A stretch of DNA of 64,000 nucleotides, taken from an uncultured Collinsella sp. (GTDB lineage Bacteria; Actinomycetota; Coriobacteriia; Coriobacteriales; Coriobacteriaceae). The position numbers and the translations under genes are program-made. Numbering within the stretch: position 1 is the stretch's first letter; each line of letters begins with the position of its first letter. Under the pieces are notes generated by a model, which saw only the letters and a list, made by a program, of their open reading frames with translations, was not told the origin of the DNA and did no database searches. Below, piece after piece: positions 34,869-43,860 of the stretch. The stretch is taken from contig CANRSF010000002.1 in assembly GCA_947642445.1 (NCBI GenBank), forward strand, positions 62,001 through 126,000. Direction: 5' to 3'.

Positions 34869-36202
34869 GACCGGTCGCCTCCAAACAGATCGGGGCGAGT
34901 GGCCAGATAGGCATCAAGGGCCTCGAGCGCACGGTCCGCATAGGCCTGGTAGCGGTCGCGCTTGCTGCGGCGCTTACCATCCTCGAGTGGCGGCACCAGG
35001 CCAAAGTTGACATGCATGGGCTGGTAGCCCACGGTGGCAGGATCGGTCGCATAGCCCACGAGCGCGCCCAGGGCGCCCACGCGGGGCAACTCGACGCCCG
35101 CGGCGCCGATAGCCTCGGCATAGGTGTTGAGCGCGGCGAGCAGGCCCGTCGCCACGGCCTCCATGTACCCCTCGGTGCCGGTGATCTGACCGGCCAGGCG
35201 CACACCGGTACCGGGCACGGCAAAGGTGCCATCGAGCACGTGCGGGGCATCGACAAAGGTATTGCGGTGCATGACACCGTAGCGGAAGAACTCGGCGTTC
35301 TCCAGACCCGGCACCATATGGAAGACGCGCTTCTGCTCGCCAAAGGTCAGGTTGGTCTGGAAGCCCACCAGGTTATAGGCGGTCTTCTCCTTGTTCTCGG
35401 CACGCAGCTGAATCGCCGCCCAAGGGCGACGTCCGGTACGCGGGTCGGTGAGGCCGACGGGCTTCATGGCGCCAAAGCGAATGGCGTCCTTGCCGGTGCG
35501 CGCAACCTCCTCGGCAGGCTGGCATGCCTGGAACAGATCGCCGCCCTCAAAGTCCTTGAGCACCACGCGGTCGGCCGTGGTAAGTGCCTCGATAAAGGCC
35601 TCGTACTCCTCCTTGTTGAGCGGAGCGTTGAGATAGTCGCCGCTCCCCTGCTCCTCGTAGCGCGACTGCGAAAACAGCACGTCCATATCGAGCGTGGAGG
35701 CATCGACGATCGGCGCCGCGGCATCGAAGAACGCAAGGGCGTCGCCACCGACGAGCTTCATGACCTCTTCGCTCAGCGCCGGTGAACACAGCGGGCCCGC
35801 GGCAATGACCACGTGGCCCTCGGGAATCTGCGTGACCTCGCCGTGCACGACCTCGATATTGGGACGGGCGGCAACCTCGGCCTCGACAAGCTCGGAAAAC
35901 TTGACGCGGTCGACCGCCAAGGCGCCACCGGCGGGAACAGCCGCGCGATGGGCGCAATCGAGCAGGACTGAACCCATGCGCTCAAGCTCGGCCTTTAACA
36001 AGCCCGCCGCAGAGTCCGGACGGGTCGATTTAAACGAATTGGAACAGACGAGCTCTGCCAGGTGATCGGTATGGTGGGCCGGGGAGCTCACCTGGGGGCG
36101 CATCTCGCGCAGCTTTACGGCAAACCCGCGGTCTGCCAGCTGAATCGCGCACTCCGAACCCGCCAGACCGCCACCGATAACCGTCACCTGATCGAACTGC
36201 AT
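34865..36202 (-). CDS. trmFO: tRNA (uracil-54-C5)-methyltransferase, folate-dependent
   Basis: FAD enzyme that makes ribothymidine at position 54 of tRNA using methylenetetrahydrofolate. The 445-residue protein has the FAD-binding GGGLAGSECAIQLA near residue 10 and the TrmFO-typical HHTDHLAELVCSNSFKS. Substrate-region segments GPLCSP and GTEGYMEA follow. I chose the ATG at 36202 (AGG 9 nt upstream) over a TTG two codons earlier. It sits between dprA and xerC, an order also seen in Gram-positive bacteria (trmFO-xerC). Confidence 0.95.
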   Translation of the reverse strand: MQFDQVTVIGGGLAGSECAIQLADRGFAVKLREMRPQVSSPAHHTDHLAELVCSNSFKSTRPDSAAGLLKAELERMGSVLLDCAHRAAVPAGGALAVDRVKFSELVEAEVAARPNIEVVHGEVTQIPEGHVVIAAGPLCSPALSEEVMKLVGGDALAFFDAAAPIVDASTLDMDVLFSQSRYEEQGSGDYLNAPLNKEEYEAFIEALTTADRVVLKDFEGGDLFQACQPAEEVARTGKDAIRFGAMKPVGLTDPRTGRRPWAAIQLRAENKEKTAYNLVGFQTNLTFGEQKRVFHMVPGLENAEFFRYGVMHRNTFVDAPHVLDGTFAVPGTGVRLAGQITGTEGYMEAVATGLLAALNTYAEAIGAAGVELPRVGALGALVGYATDPATVGYQPMHVNFGLVPPLEDGKRRSKRDRYQAYADRALEALDAYLATRPDLFGGDRS

Positions 36203-36216
36203 CTGCAAACACCTTT

Positions 36217-37152
36217 CTAATTGACACGTTTTCCATTGTGACCGAAGGGCGTCTGGGCGTGAAGGGCAAACTTGGAGGGCGCATACCTTCCATCCATCAT
36301 GCGCTCGATAAGGCCCTCGAGTTCAAGCGAACCCAAGAGTTTGAGTACGCCGACAGCATCGAGCGAGACGAGCGCCGCGATGTCGTCGACCTTGAGCGGA
36401 GAGGCGATGAGCGCATGCATCACGGTCTGCTGTGTTTGATCCAGGTCGGCAATGCCGGGAGCATCGGGGCGCGAGTAGCGCAGAGTGCCGTAGATGCGTG
36501 AGATAGCCATCTCGATAGATTCCTCGTCGATGATGCAGCAGGCACCGTTCGCAATGAGGTAATTCGTGCCACGCGACTCGGGCGATAGGATCGACCCCGG
36601 CACAGCGAGAAGTTCTCGCCCCAAATCCATAGCAGCCTCGGCTGTAGAAAACGTCCCGGAAGGCATACCCGCCTCGGATACAAAGAGGGCTTGCGACAGG
36701 GCCGCGATCACGCGATTGCGGCGCGGAAAGGCAAACTTGCGCGGACCCATGCCCCACGGGGAGATCGACACGACCGCGCCACCCGTATCGAGCGTGCGCA
36801 TAATAAGCCCCGCGCTCGAGCGCGGATAGACCACGTCGGCGCCCGTCCCCAGCACCACGACGTGTTTGCCGCCAGCGTTGACCGCAGCCCAACCCGAGGC
36901 CTGGTCACAACCGACCGCGCCGCCCGAAACTACCGTCACTCCCGCCTCGACCGCCACCTTTGCCGCAAGCTCTGCCACGGCAAGACCATACGGCGAGGCC
37001 TTGCGCGCGCCGATGATGGAGAGCGCGGGCGTCGAAAGCACCTCGGGGTTGCCGCGCACATAGAGCGTCTGGGGTACATCAGAAAGCTCCAAAACGGTCT
37101 CGGGATACAACGCATCACCTGGATGCAGCTCGTAGGTCCCCTCGGCCATCAT
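36217..37152 (-). CDS. dprA: DNA processing protein DprA
   Basis: Single-strand DNA-binding protein that loads RecA on incoming DNA in natural transformation. The 311-residue protein has the Rossmann-like core: SIIGARKASPYG, VVSGGAVGCDQASG, VLGTGADVVYP, FPRRNRVIAAL and the SRGTNYLIANGA region. A C-terminal winged-helix domain (about 235-300) follows. The N-terminal SAM-like domain of some DprA proteins is missing. The ATG at 37152 overlaps the comM stop; a second ATG follows immediately. Confidence 0.94.
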   Translation of the reverse strand: MMAEGTYELHPGDALYPETVLELSDVPQTLYVRGNPEVLSTPALSIIGARKASPYGLAVAELAAKVAVEAGVTVVSGGAVGCDQASGWAAVNAGGKHVVVLGTGADVVYPRSSAGLIMRTLDTGGAVVSISPWGMGPRKFAFPRRNRVIAALSQALFVSEAGMPSGTFSTAEAAMDLGRELLAVPGSILSPESRGTNYLIANGACCIIDEESIEMAISRIYGTLRYSRPDAPGIADLDQTQQTVMHALIASPLKVDDIAALVSLDAVGVLKLLGSLELEGLIERMMDGRYAPSKFALHAQTPFGHNGKRVN

Positions 37153-38672
37153 TGGTCCCTCCTTCCCTGGTACATCGCCGCCTCGAGCACGTGGTCCTGC
37201 GTCACTTGCTCGCCCTCGGCGACGTCGGCGATTGTACGCGCGATACGCACCAGTCGCACGATGCCGCGACCCGTGAGATGTGTGCGCTTCGACAGGCCGA
37301 GCACACACTTCTCTGCCGCATCATCGAGCTCAAAGGTCGAAACGACGCCGTCAATGGACCGTGTCTCGTCATCCTCGGCCTCGGCATCCGCATCGTCCAT
37401 ACGGGATTCGCGCCAAGCGCGAAAAGCGCGACCGCGCACAACGTAGTCACGTAACTCGGCAGACGACATACCCTCCGCACCCTCGATAATCACTTGGGGG
37501 TCGGGACGGGTCACATCGATCATCATGTCGATACGGTCGGCCAAAGGACCGCGCAGCTTTGCCCGATAGCGCTCCACCATCGATGCCGAGCAGCGGCATG
37601 CCACCTCGCGATCGCCCAAAAAGCCGCAGGGGCAGGGATTGCTCGCGGCCAGCAGCTGAAAGCGCGACGGGAAGGTAAAGGCCCCGTCGACGCGTACGAT
37701 CCTCACATAGCCGCGTTCGATGGGCTGACGCAGCGTCTGCAGCACACCCGTGGGAAACTCGGCAAGCTCGTCCAAAAAGAGCACGCCGCCATGAGCAAGG
37801 CTGATCTCACCCGGGTGCACCGGGCGCCCACCGCCGATAAGACCTGCGGTCGAAATACTGTGATGGGGACTGCGGAAGGGCCGGTGCCCTGCCAACAAGC
37901 CATCAATGTTCTCACCCAAAACCGAATGGATGCACAGCGCCTCCTGTTGATCCTCAACGGAAAGCTCGGGCAGGATGCCGGTCATACGACGCGCGAGCAT
38001 CGTCTTGCCCGATCCCGGGGACCCGATCATGAGCAAGCCGAGTTCTCCTGCCGCCGCAAGCGCCATGCCGCGCTTGGCGACCTCCTGCCCCAGTACGTCG
38101 GCATAGTCGAGCTCGGGCTCAAAGGTCGCCTCGAGCACTTCAGAATCCAAGTAGTGCCGCGCGGCATCGCCCATGCCATGGGCAAGCTGAGACAAATGAT
38201 CGATGAATCCACAATCCACGCCCGCGAGTGGCACATGCTGGTCTGACCTGCCGGCGATAAAAGACAGCCCCATGTCGCGAGCCAGCAGCTGAAACGCCAC
38301 CTCGCCCTTGACGGGAAGCACCGTACCGTCCAAGCCGAGCTCGCCGGCGATAAGGCAGCGATCGAGGTTGTCACGGGGAATCTGCCCATCGGCCGCCAGA
38401 ACCGCGATGGCGATGGGCAGATCAAAGCCGCTACCGGTCTTGCGAATATCGCCGGGCGCTAGGTTGACCGTAATGCCCGAGCGCGGGATCTCGAACCCGG
38501 CGGAGCGCATCGCGCAGCGAATACGACCGCGTGACTCCATCACCTCCATACTCGGAATGCCGAGCATCTGGATGCCCGGAACACCACCGGCAAGCGAGAC
38601 CTCGACCGTGACGTGAATCGCCTCGACGCCACGGATGCAGGCCGCGTGAACGGCAAACGTCTCGAACGCCAT
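37149..38672 (-). CDS. comM: Mg-chelatase-like AAA ATPase ComM (YifB family)
   Basis: Hexameric helicase-type ATPase that promotes branch migration during natural transformation. The 507-residue protein has an N-terminal Lon-protease-like domain and an AAA+ core with Walker A GSPGSGKT and Walker B GGVLFLDELAEF. The Cys-rich stretch SNPCPCGFLGDREVACRC and a C-terminal MgChl-type domain follow. The ATG at 38672 overlaps the yraN stop (TGATG). It is coupled to dprA downstream, a frequent pair. Confidence 0.94.
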   Translation of the reverse strand: MAFETFAVHAACIRGVEAIHVTVEVSLAGGVPGIQMLGIPSMEVMESRGRIRCAMRSAGFEIPRSGITVNLAPGDIRKTGSGFDLPIAIAVLAADGQIPRDNLDRCLIAGELGLDGTVLPVKGEVAFQLLARDMGLSFIAGRSDQHVPLAGVDCGFIDHLSQLAHGMGDAARHYLDSEVLEATFEPELDYADVLGQEVAKRGMALAAAGELGLLMIGSPGSGKTMLARRMTGILPELSVEDQQEALCIHSVLGENIDGLLAGHRPFRSPHHSISTAGLIGGGRPVHPGEISLAHGGVLFLDELAEFPTGVLQTLRQPIERGYVRIVRVDGAFTFPSRFQLLAASNPCPCGFLGDREVACRCSASMVERYRAKLRGPLADRIDMMIDVTRPDPQVIIEGAEGMSSAELRDYVVRGRAFRAWRESRMDDADAEAEDDETRSIDGVVSTFELDDAAEKCVLGLSKRTHLTGRGIVRLVRIARTIADVAEGEQVTQDHVLEAAMYQGRRDQ

Positions 38673-39157
38673 CACGACACCTGCCAATCGAACGCGTTGT
38701 ACTGGTGCTCGATCTCGGCGATATGCCCGCCGCGAATGGTGACACCCACGGCATCGAAGCGAATCGCCTTGAGCGGATAATGCTCCATGAGATAGCAACT
38801 TGCGATGCGGCGGTAGCGGCGTTGCTTTTGGGCGTCCACGGCCTCCTCGGGAAAGACCCGCGTGCTGCAATTCAGTGCAACGCGTCTGGTCTTGACCTCG
38901 GCCATCACCACGACATCGTCGAGCTCATCGAGCAGCACCAGATCGGCCTCGCCCTCGGTGCAACGATAACCCTGCTCCAGCAAGGTGTAGCCGCGCTCGT
39001 TAAAGTAGTCGATGGTGATCAGCTCGCCCAGCATGCCCAGCTCGCGGGGACTGAGTCCCTTGATAAACTCGGGCGTCATCGCCCCGCAGTCGAGCTCGCC
39101 GTTTTCCCAACGCTCCTTGAGCTGCTGCGTCTTGCTCTTTTTGCTTGCGGCACTCAT
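38672..39157 (-). CDS. yraN: UPF0102 family protein YraN
   Basis: A 161-residue protein with a restriction-endonuclease-like fold. The catalytic-type motif is seen in GEADLVLLDE followed by VVMAEVKTR (E/D...ExK), preceded by LGELITIDYFNERGY. The biochemical role of the family is unknown, although its steady linkage to rnhB, comM and dprA suggests DNA metabolism. The N-terminal about 45 residues are an extra charged extension relative to the usual about 120-residue members. The ATG at 39157 has AAAGGAG 6 nt upstream. Confidence 0.9.
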   Translation of the reverse strand: MSAASKKSKTQQLKERWENGELDCGAMTPEFIKGLSPRELGMLGELITIDYFNERGYTLLEQGYRCTEGEADLVLLDELDDVVVMAEVKTRRVALNCSTRVFPEEAVDAQKQRRYRRIASCYLMEHYPLKAIRFDAVGVTIRGGHIAEIEHQYNAFDWQVS

Positions 39158-39254
39158 GGGGTCTCCTTTCCCGCACGCTGCATTGCCCCGATGATGAGGG
39201 CACCTTTCATGCGGGTAAGTACCGGAAGCAAACCAAAAGCTGACCAAATGCCGT

Positions 39255-39297
39255 CAAAAAACGGGCCGTACGCAGCAATGGTGTTGCATACGGCCCG
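39255..39297 (-). terminator. Rho-independent terminator of rnhB
   Basis: CGGGCCGTA (39262-39270) pairs with TACGGCCCG (39289-39297), with further inner pairing. TTTTTT follows in the minus direction. It separates rnhB from yraN, so the yraN-comM-dprA group probably has its own promoter or uses read-through. Confidence 0.85.
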
Positions 39298-39346
39298 CTA
39301 CCAGCAGGTTTATAGAACCTTTAAGGTCCCCATCTCCACAATTGGC

Positions 39347-40135
39347 CTAGAAAAGGCGCTCAGTCTGCAGAAAGTTTCCGCAAAAGCTCACGCGGTGCAG
39401 CGGACAAAGTCCATGTTTGCGAATGGCCTCGATATGCTCGGGGCTTGCGTAGCCTTTCGATTCGGCCAAATGGTACTCGGGGTACTCGGCGTCGTACTCG
39501 ACCATCATCTCGTCACGCGTGACCTTTGCCATGATGGACGCCGCGGCGATGCAGGCGATCTTGGCATCGCCCTTCACCACATCGCGCTCGTTGGGAACGG
39601 CGCCCAAAGGGTTGCCATCCATGAGGACGCAGTCGGGTTCAAGTCCCGTATCGGCCACGGCGCCCGCAACGGCGGTACGGATAGCACGGGCCATGCCCAT
39701 CTCATCGATATCCTTAGGCGCGATATGGCAAAAACCGATCGCCGTCGCCACCTCGGCAATCTTCACTGAGAGCAACTCGCGGCGCGCCGGCGTGAGCTTT
39801 TTGGAATCGTTGATGCCCCAGACGCGCGGCTCCATAGGAAGGCAGACGGCGCATACCGTCAAAGGACCGGCCACCGATCCGCGACCCACCTCGTCGACAC
39901 CAACGACCACCCCATTGCCGCCAAGCTCATGCATAAGCTCGTACATGTCATTGACGCGCTCGCGCTCGGCAAGTTCCTTGGCATGGCGCTTAAGAGCACG
40001 CTCGCAAGCCTTGATCACCTGCTGGCGCGGGTCCTCGCGATAATGCTCCACGAGGGCGGGGATCTCCTCAAACGTTGCGCTCGCCAGCTCTCCGGCAACC
40101 TGCGATGCCGAAACCGAGCTCGTCATATTGGCCAT
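39347..40135 (-). CDS. rnhB: Ribonuclease HII
   Basis: Cuts the RNA strand of RNA-DNA hybrids and removes single misincorporated ribonucleotides. The 262-residue protein has an N-terminal helical extension of about 75 residues (Bacillus-type RnhB also has one). The catalytic VGVDEVGRGSVAGPL follows, then KKLTPARREL and the second metal-site region CVLMDG. The C-terminal part has SKGYASPEHIEAI. The ATG at 40135 has AGGAGG 7 nt upstream. It follows rplS, a conserved neighbour. Confidence 0.95.
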   Translation of the reverse strand: MANMTSSVSASQVAGELASATFEEIPALVEHYREDPRQQVIKACERALKRHAKELAERERVNDMYELMHELGGNGVVVGVDEVGRGSVAGPLTVCAVCLPMEPRVWGINDSKKLTPARRELLSVKIAEVATAIGFCHIAPKDIDEMGMARAIRTAVAGAVADTGLEPDCVLMDGNPLGAVPNERDVVKGDAKIACIAAASIMAKVTRDEMMVEYDAEYPEYHLAESKGYASPEHIEAIRKHGLCPLHRVSFCGNFLQTERLF

Positions 40136-40163
40136 ACCAGGCCCTCCTTGCATGCAAATCAGA

Positions 40164-40194
40164 TAAAAAGAAGGGCCACCCGAAGGTGACCCTT
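40164..40194 (-). terminator. Rho-independent terminator of rplS
   Basis: AAGGG-C-CACC pairs with GGTG-A-CCCTT around a TTCG-type tetraloop (40171-40194). CTTTTTA follows in the minus direction. Confidence 0.82.
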
Positions 40195-40228
40195 GTGTCC
40201 AAACGAGTGGACAGACGCTGCGATCTTC

Positions 40229-40570
40229 TTAGCGCTTCTCGGGGATGCGAGCAGCCTTGCCCACCTTGTCGCGGAGGTAGTACAGCTTGGCGCGACGGAC
40301 GCGACCATGACGAACGACCTCGAGCTTGGCGATCTTGGGGCTGTGAAGCGGGAAGGTACGCTCAACACCGACACCGAAGGACATCTTGCGGACGGTGAAG
40401 GTCTCGCGGGCACCGGCGCCGGCCATGCGGATGACGTCGCCCTGGAAGACCTGAATGCGCTCGCGGTCGCCTTCCTTAATGCGGTAGTGAACCTTGACGT
40501 TGTCGGCGACGCGAACCTGAGGAATGTCCTCGCGGATCTGCTGACGCTCGATTGCGCGGATGTAATCCAT
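40229..40570 (-). CDS. rplS: 50S ribosomal protein L19
   Basis: Protein at the 30S-50S interface. The 113-residue product has [51 protein letters not shown] and [20 protein letters not shown], each typical of L19. The ATG at 40570 has AAGGA 7 nt upstream; a TTG two codons earlier is less well placed. It has its own promoter (40640-40667) and terminator. Confidence 0.97.
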   Translation of the reverse strand: MDYIRAIERQQIREDIPQVRVADNVKVHYRIKEGDRERIQVFQGDVIRMAGAGARETFTVRKMSFGVGVERTFPLHSPKIAKLEVVRHGRVRRAKLYYLRDKVGKAARIPEKR

Positions 40571-40639
40571 GTGCAATTCCTTACTCTTCTAGAGGTGCCG
40601 TACCACCTTGGCCGGCACGTAGTTGAACAAACGTATTCG

Positions 40640-40667
40640 AGTATACACGCGCGGGTTTCTGCTGCAA
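40640..40667 (-). promoter_or_regulatory. Promoter of rplS
   Basis: Minus strand: TTGCAG (40667-40662), a 16-bp spacer, TATACT (40645-40640). About 60 bp before the rplS start. Confidence 0.65.
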
Positions 40668-40710
40668 GAACATTTTTTCACGCAGACAAAAAGACAAAAC
40701 CCGCACATGA

Positions 40711-40741
40711 TAACCGCCCGTCTCACGAATGAGACGGGCGG
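40711..40741 (-). terminator. Terminator hairpin of ppdK
   Basis: A perfect 11-bp stem (40714-40724 with 40731-40741) and a 6-nt loop, 39 bp after the ppdK stop. The following TTATCATG is only partly U-rich. Confidence 0.7.
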
Positions 40742-40779
40742 CATGAAGGGGGCTACGCTAGGCGTCTAAACCCAAAACG

Positions 40780-43530
40780 TTAGGCGGAACGCTTGGCCTC
40801 GAGCTTGGCCTGAGCGGCAGCCAGGCGCGCGAGGGGCACGCGATAGGGCGAGCAGGACACGTAGTCCACGTCGGCCACGTTAAACAGGCCCTTGATGGAC
40901 TTGGGGTCGCCGCCGTGCTCGCCGCACACGCCAAAGTGCATGTCGGGATTGGTGGCGCGGCCCTTCTCGACGGCCAAGCGCACGAGCTCCAGCACCGCCG
41001 CGTCGATGGTCTCGAAGGGGTTGTCTTTCAGAATCTTTTTATGCATGTACAGCGGGATGAACTTGGCCTCGGCGTCATCGCGCGAGAAGCCAAAGGTCGT
41101 CTGGGTGAGGTCGTTGGTGCCAAAGCAGAAGAAGTCGGTATGATGGGCGATCTCGTCAGCGACCATGCAGGCACGCGGCAGCTCGAGCATCGTGCCCACG
41201 GGAATATTGAGCTCGACGCCTTCCTCGGCGGAAACCTCGGCGATCACGCGCTCGATAACCTCGCGGGTCTGGACATGCTCGGCCGTGATGGAAACGAGCG
41301 GAACCATGATCTCGGGGCGCGGGTCGACACCCTCCTTGATAAGGCGGGCAGCGGCCGTGGCGACGGCGCGAACCTGCATGAGCGGCAGATCGCCAAAGAC
41401 GACGGACAGGCGCACGCCGCGCAAGCCCAGCATGGGGTTGGACTCGACCATGCCGTCAATGCGACGCAGGCGGGCGCGCAGGGCAGCGAGCTCCTCCTCG
41501 GGAGCGCCGGCGGCCTCCTTCTTGGTGATGGCGACCTCGAGCTCGCGAGGATTATCCAGGAACTCATGAAGCGGCGGATCGAGCAGGCGGACGACCACAT
41601 CGCGACCGGACATGGTCTTGAACATCGCCAGGAAGTCCTCGGTCTGAACCTTGAGCAGGTCGGCCAGGGCCTGCTGCTTCACGGCCTCATCGTCAGACAG
41701 GATAAAGCTCTGGATGATGTTCTTGCGATCGCCCAGGAACATGTGCTCGGTGCGGCACAGACCGATGGCCTCGGCGCCAAACTCGAGCGCGAGTGCAGCA
41801 TCCTCGGGGTTGTCGGCGTTAACGCGCACGTGGTTGGCGTGGCCGCAGGTCTCGTCCAAACGGATCTCATCAGCCCAAGACAGGATGGTGTCCAGGTCGC
41901 CGGTGAGCTCTGCAGAGACCAGGTCGACCGCGCCGTCGACGACGATACCCTGGGTGCCGTCGATGGAGATGACATCGCCCTCGCGCAGCACGCGGTCGCT
42001 GCCCTCGATGCGCACGACCTTCTCTGCCGCGTCAATGTGGAAGCGCTCAACGCCGCAAACGCAGGGCGTACCCATGCCGCGGGCGATAACGGCGGCATGG
42101 CTCGTCTTGCCACCGTGGCTGGTCAGGATGCCCTCGGCGGCGACCATGCCCTTCAGGTCGTCGGGGTTGGTCTCCCAGCGGACCAGAATGACCTTGTGGC
42201 CCTCGGCGGAACGCGCGACGGCGTCATCACTCGAGAACACGACCTCGCCCACGGCGGCACCAGGGCTGGCGTTAAGGCCGCTGGCCAGGGCCTCGTACTT
42301 CTTGGAGGCGTCGAACTGCGGGTGCAGGAGCTGGTCGAGCTGCGCGGGATCGATGCGGCTCACAGCCTCCTCGCGGGTGATGAGGCCCTCCTCGACCATT
42401 TCGATAGCAATGCGCAGGGCGGCAGTGGCGGTGCGCTTGCCCACGCGGGTCTGGAGCATCCAGAGCTTGCCCTGCTCGATGGTAAACTCGATATCGCACA
42501 TATCGCGGTAATGATCCTCGAGCGTCAGGAACACGCGCTCGAGCTCCTCGCCTGCGGACTCGAGGCCCGAGGTGGTCTTGAGGTCGGCGATGGGCTCGGT
42601 GTTTCGGATGCCGGCGACGACGTCCTCGCCCTGGGCATTCACCAAAAAGTCGCCATAGAACTCCTTGGTGCCGTCGGCCGGGTTGCGCGTAAAGGCGACG
42701 CCGGTCGCCGAGGTCTCGCCCTTGTTGCCAAAGGCCATGGCCTGGACGTTGACGGCGGTGCCGAGCTCGTCGGAAATGCCGTGCTGCTTGCGGTAGATGC
42801 AGGCGCGCTCGTTCATCCAGCTGCCAAAGACGGCCTGGATGGCAAGGCGCAGCTGGAGCTCCGGATCGTGCGGGAAGACGGGCTTACCGTCGGCGACCTC
42901 GAGCTCGGGATACAGGGTCGCCTCGACGTTCTCGGAGAAGATGCCCTTAAAGGTCTCGACGAGCTCCTGCAGGTCCTCGGCCGAAAGCTCGGAATCGACA
43001 CGAACGCCGGCGACCAGGCGGGCCTGGGTCAGGGCGTTCTCGAATAGATCGGCGTCGACGCCCATGACGACGTTGGAGAACATCTGGATAAAGCGACGGT
43101 AGCTGTCCCAGGCAAAGCGCGGGTTTTGCGTCTGCGCGATAAGGCCCTGGACGGAATCGTCGTTGAGGCCCAGGTTGAGGACCGTGTCCATCATGCCGGG
43201 CATGGAGAACGGAGCGCCCGAGCGAACCGACACGAGCAACGGATCGGAGGCATCGCCGAGTTTCTTGCCGCAACGGGCCTCGAGGTCCGCCTCAGCGGCA
43301 ACGATCTCATCGAGTGCGCCTTCGGGCCAGACGTTGCCGGCACCGGAGTACTCGACACAGGTCTGGCAGGTAATGGTAAAGCCACCGGGAACCGGCAGAC
43401 CGATACGGCTCATCTCTGCAAGGTTAGCGCCCTTGCCGCCAAGCACGAAGTTCATGGATTTGTCGCCCTCGGTGACACAGGTGCCCTGGGCGTCGGTTCC
43501 AAAACGGTAAACCCTCTTGCAATCGCTCAC
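40780..43530 (-). CDS. ppdK: Pyruvate, phosphate dikinase
   Basis: Interconverts PEP, AMP and PPi with pyruvate, ATP and Pi; in anaerobes it often works in glycolysis as a PPi-using pyruvate kinase. The 916-residue protein has an N-terminal ATP-grasp domain (FVLGGKGANLAEMSRIGLPV). The swivelling phosphohistidine domain has GGKTSHAAVIARGMG near residue 455-470. A C-terminal PEP-binding barrel contains IPVGTMLELPRA and FFCFGTNDLTQTTFG. The GTG at 43530 has AAGGGGA 6 nt upstream. Its regulator ppsR lies just upstream. Three helically phased direct repeats lie upstream of its -10. Confidence 0.97.
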   Translation of the reverse strand: MSDCKRVYRFGTDAQGTCVTEGDKSMNFVLGGKGANLAEMSRIGLPVPGGFTITCQTCVEYSGAGNVWPEGALDEIVAAEADLEARCGKKLGDASDPLLVSVRSGAPFSMPGMMDTVLNLGLNDDSVQGLIAQTQNPRFAWDSYRRFIQMFSNVVMGVDADLFENALTQARLVAGVRVDSELSAEDLQELVETFKGIFSENVEATLYPELEVADGKPVFPHDPELQLRLAIQAVFGSWMNERACIYRKQHGISDELGTAVNVQAMAFGNKGETSATGVAFTRNPADGTKEFYGDFLVNAQGEDVVAGIRNTEPIADLKTTSGLESAGEELERVFLTLEDHYRDMCDIEFTIEQGKLWMLQTRVGKRTATAALRIAIEMVEEGLITREEAVSRIDPAQLDQLLHPQFDASKKYEALASGLNASPGAAVGEVVFSSDDAVARSAEGHKVILVRWETNPDDLKGMVAAEGILTSHGGKTSHAAVIARGMGTPCVCGVERFHIDAAEKVVRIEGSDRVLREGDVISIDGTQGIVVDGAVDLVSAELTGDLDTILSWADEIRLDETCGHANHVRVNADNPEDAALALEFGAEAIGLCRTEHMFLGDRKNIIQSFILSDDEAVKQQALADLLKVQTEDFLAMFKTMSGRDVVVRLLDPPLHEFLDNPRELEVAITKKEAAGAPEEELAALRARLRRIDGMVESNPMLGLRGVRLSVVFGDLPLMQVRAVATAAARLIKEGVDPRPEIMVPLVSITAEHVQTREVIERVIAEVSAEEGVELNIPVGTMLELPRACMVADEIAHHTDFFCFGTNDLTQTTFGFSRDDAEAKFIPLYMHKKILKDNPFETIDAAVLELVRLAVEKGRATNPDMHFGVCGEHGGDPKSIKGLFNVADVDYVSCSPYRVPLARLAAAQAKLEAKRSA

Positions 43531-43797
43531 GATACTTCCCCTTCCATGCGCTTACGCGCACGACCGTGGTAACGAATCGACCCGCCGGATGCAGGCCGTG
43601 AGGGAACTATACGGCGGGTTTTGGGCAGGCTTGAGCAGAGGGTGCGCGGTTTGGTAAACGTGCTAAAACAGGCGGTAAACGGTAGGTAAAGGTGGTTACC
43701 TTATGAAGATACCACTACAAGGAAAGTGCAGGTCGGATGTGATGTTTTTGCTAAATCGCTTTACCATTTATCAGCATTATTTCCAAGTATTCTCTTT
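43531..43797 (-). promoter_or_regulatory. ppdK promoter region with phased direct repeats
   Basis: On the minus strand a -10 TATAGT lies at 43611-43606 with no good -35. Upstream, GGTAAACG occurs at 43653-43660 and 43674-43681, and GGTAAAG at 43685-43691 (plus-strand reading). These starts are 21 and 11 bp apart, that is, whole helical turns. A site for an activator or repressor is likely. The remaining AT-rich stretch up to 43797 shows no gene. Confidence 0.45.
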
Positions 43798-43860
43798 GGT
43801 TAGCTAAAAGAGCCCCGTCCCAAATTAGCTACCCAAACAACCTTGTCCCAAGTGAGCTAC
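43798..43860 (-). repeat. Intergenic repeat adjoining the ppsR stop codon
   Basis: Two related units on the minus strand: TAGCTCACTTGGGACAAGG starting at the ppsR stop codon, then TAGCTAATTTGGGACGGGGC and CTTTTAGCTA. The second unit is bounded by TAGCTA in opposite orientation at both ends. A relative is at 51852-51884. Confidence 0.55.

Noticed and set aside
40915-43047. 710-codon open frame on the plus strand opposite ppdK
   Set aside because: Same mirror effect; ppdK is complete with catalytic motifs on the minus strand.
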